A stretch of 64,000 nt of DNA from Halichoerus grypus (taxonomy: Eukaryota > Chordata > Mammalia > Carnivora > Phocidae), in NCBI RefSeq assembly GCF_964656455.1, contig NC_135726.1:5280001-5344000 (forward strand), written 5' to 3'. Below the pieces are notes generated by a model. That model was not told the DNA's origin, did not search any database, and worked only from the letters and a program-made list of their open reading frames with translations. The position numbers were made by a program, and so were the translations under genes. Below, in pieces: positions 11,930-24,752 of this stretch. The first letter of the stretch is position 1. Each line of letters starts with the position of its first letter.

Positions 11930-13190
11930 TCTATTGCATACCAAATGATATGCCAAGATCAACTTAAAAGGAATATAGCCTTATTTCTTATTAGTCACTT
12001 AGTCATTCTTAGGACAAACAACATAGTATCAATTTAGCTGGTTGTTTTGAAATATAATTACACTAAAGCCTAATGAACTTACACTGTTCATTAGCAAAAA
12101 TCTTACTCAATTGGTAGTACATGCAAGCAACATAAAAACATGATGGGAGAAGGTTTTTAAAATAGAAAACACAGATCATCAAAAACTATCCCAAATATTT
12201 TAGAAACATCTGCAAAAGAAAAGCTGTTGATATTTTTGTTTCCAGTTATTCCAATCTGCTTATTATAGCCCATCTCATGAATTTTTTAGGAAATCCTTTC
12301 ACTTGAACGTTACGGATTTTGTTTTGTTTTGTTTTTATTTATACTTTCTTCCTGCTTCAGGTTTCCTTTTTCAATTTGGATACCTCTTCCCGAGGTAAAG
12401 ATGGGGCACTCCAGTAAACAGTCCCCAGGGGCGCCAAGCAAATCCGGGTCTCTTAATGGGCAAAACATGTTCATACTTCCCAGTGGGTCATGGTGTAATT
12501 AGAAAACCTCCAGGCTCTTCACTTGGACCATTCGGTATTTGAAAGGAAGTGAAATTTCCTCTTTTCAAACAAAACGCCTTCCCCAAGTCTACTTTTATTG
12601 ATGAGCATTTCAGGAGCGAGCGCACGGGGAAAAGCTTCCTCCAGCTCTTGGAGTCTCCCCGCACATCTGATGATAGCAAAGCAGATGTCACGCTCTCTTC
12701 CCTGTGGGTGAACCCGAGAGAGGGAGGCCCATTACCCAGCATGTAGTCTGGGGGAGATTACAGTCAGAGGAGGTCACAGGAGGCTAAACCACACACCCCG
12801 GTCTCCAGGGGTGCTTGCCGTCACCCTGTTATATTCCATTTATATGACTGAATATTAAACGCGAATAAACCAGTCGTGTGTCTTCCACCTGGATGTTTCA
12901 TGAAACTCCATGGCTATTAACACTTGGTAAATTCTCACTGTCCTAGCATGAAGACAGCTGCACCAGGGAACCTCAGACACGATGCCTTTCCACATGTGGC
13001 CATTAAATTAAAACCTGGTAGGTTGGAATGACTCCAGAATAGAACAGAACCAATCTGATCAGCAGAGGGGGAGCTCACACACTTGTTAGGAGGTTTCTAA
13101 GATTCCCGTCTGAGTCCTCTTCCTGCCCCTTCCTTTCCTTGCCAGGCGCAGGCAAGAGGCTATTTTTCAAAGGTGCAGTAAAGGAGGCAG
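11930..13190. other. Unique AT-rich intron
   Basis: I recognise no repeat, RNA or exon. Complementary short frames near 12488-12746 are mutual shadows with no identifiable protein. Confidence 0.5.
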
Positions 13191-13325
13191 CCTGTCCCGG
13201 AACCACACAGATCTGGGTCCGAGTTCTGGCTCTGCTCCTTCTCAGTTTTCCCACCTTAGGACTTCTACCTTGCTTTCCGTCATGCATAAATGAGGCAAGA
13301 GAGAAAACCACCATCCTTCAGATCC
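13190..13325 (+). repeat. MIR SINE
   Basis: CAGATCTGGGTCCGAGTTCT and GGCTCTGCTCCTTCTCAG are followed by TTTTCCCACCTTAGG and CATAAATGAGGCAAGAG. This is a sense-oriented, diverged MIR core. Confidence 0.6.
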
Positions 13326-13329
13326 ATTG

Positions 13330-13542
13330 CAGGGTTTCTCCACGTTAGCCCTGGTGACATCTGGGACTGCGTAGCTTCCTTGTGGGGGGCGTCCTGTGCA
13401 TTGTAGAACACTGAGCAGCGTCTCTGGCCTCTCCCCACATGCCAGCAGCACCCCTAAGCTGGCTGCGATGACTAAAAGTGTGTCCAGACATAGCAACTGT
13501 CCCCCGGAGGGCAAAGTCAGCGCCAGGTGAGACCCCCACTGG
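13330..13542 (-). mobile_element. MER20 (hAT-Charlie MITE)
   Basis: The 5' edge CAGGGTTTCTCCACG is followed by GTCCTGTGCATTGTAG, GCAGCGTCTCTGGCCTC and CATGCCAGCAGCACCCC. It ends in CCCCGGAGGGCAAAGTC and GACCCCCACTGG. Full-length, antisense and diverged. Confidence 0.8.
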
Positions 13543-14526
13543 CTTATTGTGAGGACAAAGGTAGCAAGGGGCGGCTTGGCATGGAGGGTAAACTCAGCAA
13601 AGTCTGCTTTTTCCCCTCTCAGTGTCATTTCGATCACCAACACCCCCACGTTCTATTGCTGTGTCTGCCGGCCCAGGCACTCCTTCAGATGGTGAGTGAA
13701 TCGTGATTGCCCTATGGTAACAGTCGTGGTGGGTCTATCAATCAAGGAGCTCTGTTCTCCCCTGGTTAAGGAGAACACCTGTCACTCAATCGGGCCATTT
13801 GAACCCCCCTCTGGAATTGGAGTGTCCACTGCAAGGACCCTTGGTGTTGGTTAATTCCAGTGGTCTCACCTGATGAGAGCGCACCGGTTCCTGTTCCCAC
13901 AGCCCCGAGTCTCCCGCTCCATGGCCCCTCCAAGGATCTGCTTCATCAGTTTTACTGTCAGTTCTCGGAGCTTTTCAGATACATTCCTTTTTGATTTTTA
14001 ACTTCACCCAAGTGGTTTTAAAAAATTTTTGGCAAAGCCATATTAAATGACATAAGCAGTCCCTAAAAGTCAGTGGTGAGACAAGATGACCTTGAAGGAG
14101 AGAAGGGGTGACAGTGGATGGGTGTGTGAGTGGCTGCTTGGAAACATAAGGCTTCATCTGTGTACCTTCTCTCCCCTCCCCCTTCAGACTATGGTCCAGG
14201 CCCAGCAGCATGGGCAGCACCTGGAGCTGAACGGTGACACACAATCCCAGGGCCACCCTGACCCCCTAAGATCCCAGGTAATTCAAATACACATCTGTTT
14301 GCAGAAGCACCCCCTCAAGGGGAGCCTGTTCCCACAGGCTCCCCTTGATGGGATGCTGGGCCATGCGCGACCCACCTTGTGGTGGAGGAGGCAGAGAAAA
14401 ATGAGAAACAGATATTACTAACATTTTAATTCTTCCTCAAACCCCAGACACCTAGCCCCACTCAGCCCTGTCCTTCCGTGTAAGCACTTCCATAGAAATA
14501 TGTTCTTACCTAACACCTTGGATCAG

Positions 14527-14660
14527 TGTTTTTAAAACTGAGTGTCACAATTCATTTACAGATCATGAAATCAATTTATAGGTCATGGCCATCATTCTAA
14601 ATAACATGAGAGAGTAGAATAGAAACTAGAAAGGGAACACCACCTATCGTAAGGATAGTT
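14527..14660 (+). mobile_element. Probable DNA-transposon MITE fragment
   Basis: CAGTGTTTTTAAAACTGAGT is followed by a 'reference-to-hundred' type block with GATCATGAAATCAATTTATA and GGTCATGGCCATC, which resembles a widespread mammalian hAT-type MITE. The exact family was not assigned. The right edge is lost at a (GT)n run. Confidence 0.4.
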
Positions 14661-14680
14661 AGTATTATCTGTGAAACTTT

Positions 14681-14681
<1 letters not shown>

Positions 14682-14712
<31 letters not shown>

Positions 14713-14765
14713 GAGGGTGCTGGGGTGTGATGTAACATCTATTTTTTTTTTTTTTTTTTTTTTTT
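14682..14765 (+). repeat. (GT)15 microsatellite and T24 run
   Basis: An uninterrupted GT run lies at 14682-14711. After a 30-bp spacer, 24 T occur at 14742-14765. The T run could be the tail of an antisense retro-insertion, but I found no duplicated flanks. Confidence 0.85.
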
Positions 14766-15439
14766 ACTGTGGGGCTCTATCCAACTTCGATCTTCCCCAA
14801 GAGTTGTTCCAAGAAAGAGCCGACGAGGGATCATTTCATTTCTTCATCTTTTAATTGTTAAAATTACTCAGGAACTACTTTCACTGAATTCCATGATGAC
14901 CCATCACGGGTTCTCCTTAGCATTTAGGCCCCGGAGAAGTTTGCCTCCTTCCTTGGTAGAGGTGCTCCGGTTCATGGTTCAGGGGCTGCGAGAGCTACGT
15001 GAGATGCTGTGTTTCTTCTTGACCTCAGCGCTGGACGCCCCCGGTTAAGTGTGAAACCCAACCACAGTGAGCGTCCTTCGTCAGGATTCCAGACTGAGAC
15101 CCTTTCGTAAAGGACTTTGCCTTGTCTTATGTGAGTGATTTTCAAATGCTTCTCCCGTGAGTGTAATGATGTGTCACACATCCCTTTTTTAGAGGCATCT
15201 GGAACCTAAATTGATGAAACCACCCAGCATATAACAACAAGCACCAGAACCCCACCGGCTGCCCAAACAAGGGCAGAAGGCAGTTACTGTGCCTGAGGAT
15301 TTGTTTTCCCCGCGCGCAGAAGACACACTCTCACCTCGGCGTCCCCTAACCTGTCCTCAAGCCTCACTGCATGCCCATCACTGTGCAATGGCTCAGAGCG
15401 ATTCTCCCGTCTCATCGGGAAAAGCATGGGTGATGTGGG

Positions 15440-15535
15440 CGCTTGATCCCCTCATTATCTCCATTTCCCAGGGGAGAAGACATGCGCAGAGAGGCTAAGT
15501 GGCTTGCCCACCACCCTGATTCAAACCTCGTCCTC
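15440..15535 (-). repeat. MIR SINE, antisense
   Basis: CCTCATTATCTCCATTTCCC, then AGAGGCTAAGTGGCTTGCCC and CCTGATTCAAACC match the antisense MIR core and tail. Confidence 0.65.
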
Positions 15536-16650
15536 TTTGCCACTGTCCCATCCTCCCCGTCACCCTCACGCCACCTCCAGTGGGCATCTGTGCCTTGGGA
15601 TCCCAGCACAGCCACCCTGGGAGGACACAGTTTCCCCCTTCCCACCAAGATGCTGAGTACGCGGCTAGCAATCATGGGTGATATTTATGACATCGCACAC
15701 GAGCCTCCTTTTATCTTTCCCAGCTCCCTTTGTTTATATATCAAATGGAACAGTGCTAACCCTCTTCAAAGGAAGGAGAGGCAGTGATGTGGAATGCATC
15801 TTTTAGAAGTAGAGTTTGACGGTGAGTGAAAGATTTATTCAAACGAGAGGGTACGGGGACCGGTCACATGCCTGTCATTTATAGCATTGCAATGTGCTCT
15901 ATGCCATTAACTTTTAATTAACTCAATTAGAGCAGAATGTCCAACACCACAATGAGCACATCTAAACACCCCTGTTGGTGTCATGTTAAATTAATGTCTC
16001 TGAATGGCAGATTCTCTTCTTGCATTAATGGGTTTGCCACCCTGGTTCTGTTCATTGTCCCTGGCACCAGCGTGTTGGTCACATCTGAGAAGTGCCCATG
16101 GTTCCCCGTGCACACTCAGCCCCAGAAAGCCACACCTTGGACAGAACGCTCCGCACCAAGCCCTTCACAGACGGCCTTCCTCTCATTTTGATGAGCAGCA
16201 ACACTATTTTCAGTGCTAAGGCTCCGCTGGTATTTTCTCCCCTATGTACCCACTAAAGCTGGCTGGATAAGGTGGAGTCTAATTTTTTAAGCAGTTTCAC
16301 CTTAATAATCAGAACCCAGGACTGTTAAAAGTAAGCCCTTTCCAATAGGGTGTTGCAATTTCAAATCAGATACACCTTTTTTTTGGCTCTTCAGCTGAAA
16401 ATATTAGCAGTCAAAATGGTTTTCTACAGTCCGACTTGAGCCGTGTTGCTGTGAAGCTAAGCTTTTCCACTAAATCAAAGCCTTTGCTCATCTTAACGAA
16501 CATTATTACTACAATTCACTATCTAAATAAAAAAAAGTAGCTCAAAACAACCACCCATTTGTGCTTGGTTATAAAGGCCCGGTTTAATCTATCACCTCCC
16601 ACATTTAATCAAGAGTAGGCAAAAATAAATCTTTAAAATGATCACCACTG
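15536..16650. other. Unique intron with no gene
   Basis: No repeat is recognised. AT-rich patches with ATTAACTTTTAATTAACTC (about 15906-15924) and TTAACGAACATTATTAC (about 16493-16509) are repeat-free and could be conserved noncoding DNA. This is unverified. Confidence 0.4.
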
Positions 16651-16841
16651 GGGCGCCTGGGTGGCTCAGTCGGTTAAGCGACTGCCTTCGGCTCAGGTCA
16701 GGATCCTGGAGTCCCAGGATCGAGTCCCGCATCGGGCTCCCTGCTTGGCGGGGAGTCTGCTTCTCCCTCTGACCCTCCCCTCTCTCATGTGTGCGCTCTC
16801 TCTCTCTCTCAAATAAATAAATAAAATCTTTAAAAAAAAAT
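16651..16841 (+). mobile_element. CAN-SINE, full length with TSD
   Basis: GGGCGCCTGGGTGGCTCAG opens a full tRNA-Lys-derived SINE. The A box TGGCTCAGTCGGTTAAGC and B box GGATCGAGTCCC are intact. A CT-rich region and an AAATAAATAAATAAAATCTT tail follow. Near-perfect 16-bp target duplications flank it: AAAATGATCACCACTG (16635-16650) and AAAGTGATCACCACTG (16842-16857). The 'CGACTGCCTTCGGCTCAGG' variant is of arctoid type. Confidence 0.97.
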
Positions 16842-17164
16842 AAAGTGATCACCACTGCTGGTGTCTGGTCCCACTGGATTCATCTTCCTAACAGATTCAC
16901 GGAAGCACCTTCCCATGACTGGTTCCCTTTGAGAACTTCTCAGGTTGTAGACCCAACATCGGAGAACGCGGGAGGATGGGGACAAAGAATGGAGCCTAAA
17001 CACTGGACCGGGTGGAGAGGGGATGACATCCCTGAACCTTGGCCTTTGGGATTGGCTTGAATGCTCCTTCTACTTCTATCTTATCCTTTCACTTTTAGCA
17101 AAAGAGAAAATACAGGTGGATTCCACTTAAGCTGAAGCTATACGGTGCTTCTTCGAATTTGCCA

Positions 17165-17490
17165 AACAAACCACGTTTTCCCCTCCTCTTAACCTTTGCA
17201 CATTCTGTTCCTCTGTCCACGAAACACCACTTTCTTTCTTTGGTTAACTCCTGCTCACCCTCGAGTAAGAAGTATCGGTCACTGCTTCTTCAGGGGAGAT
17301 TTCCTCTACCCCCAAATTTGGTTAGAACCTCCCATTCTGCATTCCTCCAAAAGCCTTCATCACTTTATTACTCATTCAGTGTCTGCTTCTTTACTCCTGG
17401 GGCAACCGCCTTTGCCGACTGTCCCCCACAACACATAGCATACAGGCCCTGAGGAATATGTAACAGGTGAGCAATAAATATTCATGGGAG
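17165..17490 (+). mobile_element. LINE-2 (L2) 3' region
   Basis: TTTGCACATTCTGTTCCTCT begins the typical L2 3' stretch, followed by a 'CTTCATCACTTTATTACTC' block. It ends near ACAACACATAGCATACAG and GAGCAATAAATATTCATGGG, the usual L2 end. Confidence 0.65.
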
Positions 17491-17884
17491 AGAGGAAAGG
17501 TCGTGGAGCATGGCATACATCAGAACCCACCACAGCTTCTGAGGGTGAGGCCAGGCTGCAGGTCTCTGAGGGGCTCAGGAGGAACTGCCTGCTGGCGGCG
17601 ACCTTGGCCCCTTCACTGCAGTTGCTATATATTTTTTTAATATTTTGAAAGGTATTCTTAATATCCTTATGGCCTGGAAGGACTCTGACTTGGCAACACT
17701 TAAAATGAGAGCATCTGTGGGTCCTAATAACCTCAAAAAATCAATTCCTCATGAATACATACTTGAGATCTTTTTAAAAAATCACTGATGTTAAGCTAAT
17801 TTATAGACACCTGTGTAATCTTTAATAGCCAGAGGAGGTTGGGTGTCTATGAGATCCTCCCAGGTTTGACCACAATCAGGCCAC

Positions 17885-18090
17885 GGGCTTCCCCTTTCTG
17901 ACGCCTACTGTGCGCCGAGTACATTGCCGAGTACATATTTGACCTACACTGTCCCACGCGATCTTCTGAACAGCTGTATGAATTAGGAGCCAATCCCACT
18001 TTACAGACAAGGAGACAGAAAAAGCCAGGGAGCTTGCCCCACCAGGAAGAGGCAGAGCTGACCGTTGAACCCAGCCCTGCTCACACCATA
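17885..18090 (-). repeat. MIR SINE, antisense
   Basis: CTACTGTGCGCCGAGTACAT is followed by CACTTTACAGACAAGGAGAC, AGGGAGCTTGCCCC and GAGCTGACCGTTGAACCCAG. This is a nearly complete antisense MIR. Confidence 0.75.
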
Positions 18091-18099
18091 ACACTATTA

Positions 18100-19455
18100 C
18101 AAATACTGAAAATATCACAACCAAGGTTGTCCTGTTTTCATATTCATCCTGCTCTCGAACCAGGAAAGCAATGAATCTAGATGCTGAGAAGGTGATTTTC
18201 AAGGCTTATATAAGTCATTGACGTCTGGACCAGCACAGGCTTGCAGAGGAGCCAAGCTGGAACAGGGTAGTAATCAAGTCTGCAGGACGTGTGAGCCTTT
18301 CTTTGTTGAACATGATGGCAGGGACTTTCTCATGTGGAGGAAATGCCAAATCACTGAATATGCTCATGAAGACATTTTCCAACATTTAAAAGCCTTAATT
18401 GTCTTTATCTGCGGGAAAGCCACTTTCTGCACACATTCCTAATTTTCTAATGCCAATACAAATACACACCTTGCAACCAACCCTAGTTTCAAGCTGGGGA
18501 AGAGGGTGGAGACCTGGCCGTTTGGGGCATCTCTCCACTTCTCTTTATTTGCAGAGCCCACTGCCACGGCCCCACAGCCCATGCTGAGAAAAGTCGTAAT
18601 GTGCCCGGACTCGGTACAATTAGTTTCAAGGACTGAATCCTCAATCTTTTCATTAGTCAATTTCCTCTATAGTCAGTATTTTTTATTAAAAATAATAGCA
18701 AGAGGTTTTGTGCATTCCTGCTGCTTCACGAGCCATCTGTCACAGACACCTTGGGCAAAGAAGCTACGAAAAGCATGAGGAGCACTTTGATCAGAAGAAA
18801 AAAAAAAAAACCCAAAACAAGAAAGAGCCGGCCTCCTGCTTTTGGGCAGAAGAATTTTAGCATCTCACCCAGCATTTTTCCCCAGTAGAGACATTTTTAC
18901 AAGGAATTTAATTGATCCTATTAGACTTGGTATAGGAATCAGTTATCTTTAGAGTTACAGTAAGCCAATAAGAGAGGCTGGGTGAGTCACTTTTATTGTT
19001 GGTCTCAAATTGGAAGAAACACAAAGAAGCTAAGCAAAATCCTGGAGAATTATTGAACAGATTCAAGGTTTGATTTTTTTTTTTTTTAATGTATTTATAC
19101 CCCATCTCGATCCATGCTGGATCTGAAGTAGCTTGCACAGCAAAGCACGGTAATGGGGAATTACAAGTAGCTGAAAAGAAGGATCAGAGAAAAGAGAAAA
19201 TGAGTGAAGATCGACATTGCATGCCGTCCTCAGATGTTACTATGCTGGAACCACCACTCTGACCCTGTGTATCTTGTCAGCCAAAGCAAAAAGGAGAAGT
19301 ATGGTCAGTAAATTCGGTAAATTGCTCACGGTGATGGTGGGTGAGCGAGAACACAGGGCACGTTATCAAAAGCAATCCTGGTTCTTAGATCACGAGTCTT
19401 GCAAGAGGACCCTGGAGCCATAAACCCTCAATTCCACCTCACGTAGCAGGAGGAC
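18100..19455. other. Unique intron with no gene
   Basis: AT-rich intron with A/T runs near 18798 and 19074. I see no repeat family and no exon. Confidence 0.5.
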
Positions 19456-19459
19456 TGGG

Positions 19460-19620
19460 TCCAGGCAGTGAACTAAGTGCTGTCTCCTGCATTACACGGC
19501 AGCTCGGGGACCTGGTTGCAGCCCGCATCTGACAGCTGGGGAGGCCAAGACTCAAAGAAATGAGGGAACCTGCACGAGGTGACGTGACTAATAAGACGGA
19601 GCTGCAGAGGTGTCCAGCTC
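19460..19620 (-). repeat. MIR SINE, antisense
   Basis: CAGTGAACTAAGTGCTGTCT is followed by GACAGCTGGGGAGGCCAAGA, a CTCAAAGAAATGAGGG block, and TGACGTGACTAATAAG in place of the usual GTCACACAGCTAGTAAG. Confidence 0.55.
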
Positions 19621-19964
19621 ACTCCCACACTTCAGAGTTTCCCCTTTCCTGCCTCCATCTAGTCAAGGGAACACTGAGGGACCCCTCCTTGTGTCAGAAA
19701 CTCAGACTAGACCCAAGGCCACTCATTCTCTTGGCCTTGGTGGGCTGGCTCCATCCACAGATTGATTCTGAGCAGGTTGTTATTACCAGAAAGGTTTGGG
19801 AACATCAAATCCCATTATGTGTATGTACTATATAGGTCTGAGTGTGAGCACACAGTGCAGAATGCCCAGAGTTTTCCAGAGATGCGCATCTCTCACGGAG
19901 ATGCACCTGCACATGCGCACAGACAGCTGTGTGCGCATCAGGGTGCATCTCCGCGGAAATAACA

Positions 19965-20045
19965 GTAATAGCAGCAGCTAACGCTTAGAGCACTTCCTGT
20001 GTGCCAGGCCCTGTTCTAGCACCTCCTGGAATCTTAGTTAAGAGT
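19965..20045 (-). repeat. MIR fragment, antisense
   Basis: CACTTCCTGTGTGCCAGGCC and TGTTCTAGCACCTCCTGGAA are the typical antisense MIR 5'-side block. The rest is lost. Confidence 0.65.
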
Positions 20046-20529
20046 ATTTGGAGCAAGGCAGCAGCCTGCCTGGTCAAACCACTACAAAATGACACCTGAA
20101 AAAGCCAGGTGGCTGGTCAACCCTCAGGTTGACAGCTTCCTAATGTCATCAACTCAGTTCTGCTTCACTTTCTCCCACCTGCTTTACAACGAACTGCACA
20201 GGCATCTTATGGCTGGTGTGCTTGGGTCTCTCGGCAGGACCACACAGGCTATCTCCTGCTTCCATCACAACTGGTGAGAAGTGCAGGGGCAGAAGGCAGC
20301 TTTCTAGGGTCATAGTCACGTGACACACTGAGCTTTCAGGTGCAGAATCCAGAAGAATGGGCTGGCCCAGGGTTACTGCTGCGAGATGCCACACCCGGAG
20401 GGGACCAAGTCCCCCTGCAAACTACATGCACATGGGAAGCCTTTAAAGAATCATGAGATAGGAAAAAAATCCAGCTTGGAAAATTTTGATACCAAAAAAT
20501 GAAAAAAAAAAGCTTGCTTTCTTGCTTTC

Positions 20530-20640
20530 TTTAAAAGATTTTATTTTTAAGTAATCTCTACACCCAACTTGGGATTTGAACTCACAACCCTGAGATCAAG
20601 AGTCGAATGTTCCACCCACTGAGCCAGCCAGGCAGCCACC
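20530..20640 (-). mobile_element. Older CAN-SINE, antisense
   Basis: TTTAAAAGATTTTATTTTTA is followed by AGTAATCTCTACACCCAACT, a TTGAACTCACAACCCTGAGA block, and CACTGAGCCAGCCAGGCAGC. It is the short, older subfamily inverted, like the copy at 11809-11928. Confidence 0.9.
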
Positions 20641-20734
20641 CCCCCACCGAAAAGCAATTTTTAAAAACTGAATTTAACCTGGTTTTAAAGGTTTCCCCAA
20701 TTATTTTATTTTGAGGAGGGTGACAATAAGAACA

Positions 20735-20935
20735 ATAATAATAAGAGTTACGGTTTTCACTTGTTTACTGAGTGCCTCCTCTGGGCCAGGAGCTGTGCTG
20801 AGGACTTGACCCGCACGGCCTCCGAGCTCCCAGTGCCCTGTGAGTGAGCTCTGATGGGCAGACCTGCTTTGAAACTCAGGACTCAGAAGTTCAACCAGTT
20901 GAGGTCACCTGCCTAAAGTCAGATGGGACTGGAAA
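20735..20935 (-). repeat. MIR SINE, antisense
   Basis: TTTACTGAGTGCCTCCTCTG, GGCCAGGAGCTGTGCTGAGG and CAGTTGAGGTCACCTGCCTA match the antisense MIR order. Confidence 0.7.
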
Positions 20936-20979
20936 ATAAGGACATATGCCTCCTGAGCCCATTGCTTTAACTCAAGACT

Positions 20980-21192
20980 TGTTACCCAAAGCACTATTGA
21001 TGTAGGGCCTAGGTAATTCTTGGGGGGGTGCTGGGGGTACCGTCCTGCACACCGTGGGATGCTAAGCAGCATCCTCATGCATTAGATGCTACTAGCATTC
21101 CCCTCACCTTTCACGACAATCAAAAATCCAGACTTTGCCAAATGTCCCCTGGGGGGTAATCACCCCCGTCCACCCCCAATCAGGTTGAGCCT
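20980..21192 (-). mobile_element. MER20 (hAT-Charlie MITE)
   Basis: CACTATTGATGTAGGGCCTA begins the antisense MER20, followed by GGATGCTAAGCAGCATCC, CATTAGATGCTACTAGCATT and CAAATGTCCCCTGGGGGG. The terminal GAACCACTG is eroded. Confidence 0.8.
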
Positions 21193-22600
21193 TAATCAAT
21201 GTGCTCAACTTCCTCTGTGGCTGGGATACCAACGTCTACCAATTGGCCACATCACACAATGGCTTGTGACACCTGATGTGGCCCAGCTTGAGTCTCCAGC
21301 GGTCTTTAGCACAAGAAAGGATGATGAGATTTGCTTTAAAAAACAGGTGCACTCCTAAAATGTTTTCCATAAACACAAGTTTATAATGGTTTTAAGATGA
21401 TCATCCTTGCTTAATAAAATCTTATTTCCCCATTTGCATTCATTAGGAAATTATGGCCATGATTATATTAACCGTAATATCCTAATAAATACTTGCCTAA
21501 AGATGCAGCAAATATATCAAGAGAGATTAAAACTTTCTCTTCAAATTTTAAGAATGCCACTCATATCCTAAAATAAAAATATACTTGGGGTAGGGAGGCT
21601 AGCTCATATGCATGCTTGGCACAGGGATGTAAGGATGGAAAGGGGGAAATTGTAAAACCTGGGATATTACCAGAGCTTAACCCCCACTCCCACCTGCTGT
21701 GGATGTCTACTCAGGGTGAACCTAGCCTCTGAGGGTCTTCCTGGGGATCAGAGAGAGGCACACCCTCTGGGTCTATGTGTTAAATGCTTGAAAAGCTCAG
21801 CTGGGTGAGGGAAGTCACCTTTCCCCATATGTACCTTCCTCCAGGCAACCCCAGCTCTGTGTCCCACCCAGGCAACCTGGAGCTGTGCCCCAATTCTACC
21901 ACCAGAGTCCTCCTGCACCTTTCCCGGAACAAAGCCTCCAGCTGCCATCCAACGGTGGTCACCAAGGTGGGGAGACAGTGTCTCTGTTCCCCAGCCCAGC
22001 CACCTCCCTCTCAGAGGCCTGGCCTCTCAGCTCGAACCCCTGAGACAGGTGACTCACCTCCTGATATTTCTTCAGCTTTATGGAAAAGCTAACCTGGACT
22101 GAAAGCATTATATCTTAAACGTAGTGATAATTCACAATCACTATCACTCTAACACCCCATGGCTACAATCATTAGGCTCTAGGGCTTGCTATTAATGGTC
22201 TCAGGTAACTGGGGTTATTGGCCCCTCTTTGTCTCTTCATCATGTCCCTATTACAAAGAAAGAACTACTTGGTTGGTCCACGACAGTGCTGTTTTAGGGG
22301 GTTGTTAGCCAAGCATTTATAGAGAGAACATGGAGTTACAATGTTAACAGATGTGGATCTTTTATTGGGAAGTTCTCATCCAAACAGGAGACTGGAACTG
22401 TTTCTGGTCCAATTTTTGTTTTCATTTTTGTTTTTTCCTGTGTGTGTGTGGATAATCTCTAACACCAATTTCAAAGTTTGCAAATGCTACTTGTTCCAAG
22501 AATGCAAAATTTGTAAAGTCTAATTCATTGTAATTTCCAGTACCACTGTCTTAGAATATACGTCATTCAGAGACAGAGATATTCATTCTCAGCCGTGTGG
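21193..22600. other. Unique intron with no gene
   Basis: No repeat is recognised. Overlapping opposite-strand frames near 21748-22092 show no family signal and are shadows of each other. Confidence 0.5.
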
Positions 22601-22765
22601 TGTTGAGTCTTAGTTTTTCCTTGGGTTTGTTTGATTTGCTACTGAGTGTCCATTTGCTTCACCTGTAAATTGGCTGTATCGATGGGACCTCTCTTCTAAG
22701 ATTGTTACAAGGATTAAATGAGATAAATTGGTGAAGCTTTAACAGAGTGCCTCAAGCAGAGAAAG
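22600..22765 (+). repeat. MIR SINE
   Basis: TTCACCTGTAAATTGGCTGT is followed by a GATTGTTACAAGGATTAAAT block, GAGATAAATTGGTGAAGC and ACAGAGTGCCTCAAG. This is the sense MIR 3' half. Confidence 0.7.
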
Positions 22766-23235
22766 TTAATGTCATTACTAACTGTACAAGACATTTTAAG
22801 TTGAGTAGGGGCAGTGCTATGCTGGTAAATGCTTAACAAAACCAGCTCTCTGAAAACGTGAAAAAGCCTTGGGTTATAGTGTCTTCCCACTCTGATGGTG
22901 TAAACATTCCTATCACGGCTGATACCGAGCCACAAACATTGAACATGGAATTGGAAAGAGATTCGAACAATCACCGCAGGAGAACTGGCAGGCTGAGCAC
23001 ACTGGCCACAGGTTAGAGGGCACAATATTCTCTTCTTTGTCTGTTTGATGAATCTCAAAAACAGGTTCTGTGTGACACGTAACTTGCTAAAGAGAATCAA
23101 GTACTGGGAATCACTCAAGGAAAGCTAAGGTCAAGGTCCAGGCACTGAACACTTGGTGTGAAGCTCTGGGGGATATCCCTGAGGTACCCGGATGGGAAAT
23201 GGCATTGCATTTTTCCTCCACTCAAAATTATTCTA

Positions 23236-23446
23236 GGGATGCCTGGGTGGCTCAGTTGTTTAAGCAGCTGCCTTCAGCTCAGGTCATGATCCCAGAGTCC
23301 TGGGATTGAGTCCCTCATTGGGCTCCCCGCTCAGCAGGGAGCCTGCTTCTCCCTCTCCCACTCCCCCTGCTTGTGCTCTCTCTCTCTCTCTTGCTTGCTG
23401 ACAAATAAATAAATAAAATCTTAAAAACAACAACAACAACAACAAC
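23236..23446 (+). mobile_element. CAN-SINE with (CAA)n tail
   Basis: GGGATGCCTGGGTGGCTCAG, a tRNA-like body with GGGATTGAGTCCC, the CT-rich region and an AAATAAATAAATAAAATC tail are present. The tail ends in a short (CAA)n microsatellite. Candidate target duplications ATTATTCT and ACTATTCT flank it. Confidence 0.95.
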
Positions 23447-24752
23447 TATTCTTAAGGGTCATGGGGAGACCACAATTTCCAGTTCAGTCTTTGAGGACAA
23501 AGAAATGGGGTGAGGGATGACGGACTCAAAGAATGAAAGACATTAGCAGATTCTTTGCCAGAATTAAAGGCACAAGATTAATGGTGAGTTTAGTTTTGGG
23601 ATACACCAAGGAGAAGGTGCAAAAGTTCATCTGGGGATGATCCACATGGGCAGTGGACAGCACTGGTTTTTAGGAGAGAGCACTGGGAGGGACAGGGGAG
23701 CTCCCGGCTTACAGTGCCGGGTGGTGAGGCTGCGGGTTTGGTTAAGATCGGAAGAGACAGAAATAGACAAAAGGAAAGGGAAGAAACTTGGGGAAGTCTC
23801 TGTTTGAGATGAGAGGGATAGAAATTCATGAATGTTTCCAGGAAAAGTTCTGAGAGACCATGGGAACCTGGAAAGTTAGTATCACAGAGTCTACAAGAAA
23901 AGAGATTTGCTACACTGTATGAATTCTCTTCATCTGCCAACCTGCTGATGAGGCTTTAGTCTTACTTTCACTTGAGGTTATTAACTTTGTGAACTAATCT
24001 TTAGTGTGCTACCCTTACACCTGCATATCACAGTGCTTTCTATTAGGGATTTGGTGCTAGGGATCGAGGGGCAAGTCTCTGATCAGCTCCCAGGAGCATA
24101 GGCAAGGCTGCCAACAGCCGCAAACATACATCCACTCCTGAAGAATACAGCCCCAGAGTTTAGGATTTTGACTTCTCTGTTCCCTCTCCTTCTGCCTGCA
24201 GGCAGACCTATGCACACTGTTCGGTCCCTTCCCGATCTCCTCTTTCTGTCCCCTACTTGCAGCAATCCTTGCCCTAGTTCCTGCTGATGGGAGTGATGGG
24301 CCTGTGAGCAGGACAAGGCCAGTGGACTCCCACAGTGCTCCTTAGCACCCCACTAATCAGGCGGGGTTGGGGGGCCCCTCAGAAACCAGAAATCATTAGC
24401 CTTCCCTTCCAGATTCATCTTGTCTTCCCACACTGTCCTTTCTACTTCTTCTGCCCAGCAGCCTGGTACCCCCTAGACTTCTGAGACGGAGCTGTGGGGA
24501 CAGTGACAGAGAGGACCCTAACACACAGGTGACATTTAAAGAGCAGCAGCTCTCTTTAAGAATCATCTGTCCTTTAGAAGCATGTTTTTATTTGCCACGA
24601 CTCACTAGCTGATATTCAGGGGGTGCATTGAGGCTCTTGATCTGATAGGGAAACATTGGTGGGCCTATTGAAAGGATTTAGAATTATGGGTGGGGTGAAC
24701 ACCATAAATGAGGAAAGCCAATTCCTATATCTAAAATTAAATTCAAAATAAA

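Noticed and set aside
14742..14765. T24 run as the tail of an antisense retro-insertion
   Set aside because: I could not find duplicated flanks or an element body, so I list it only as a homopolymer.
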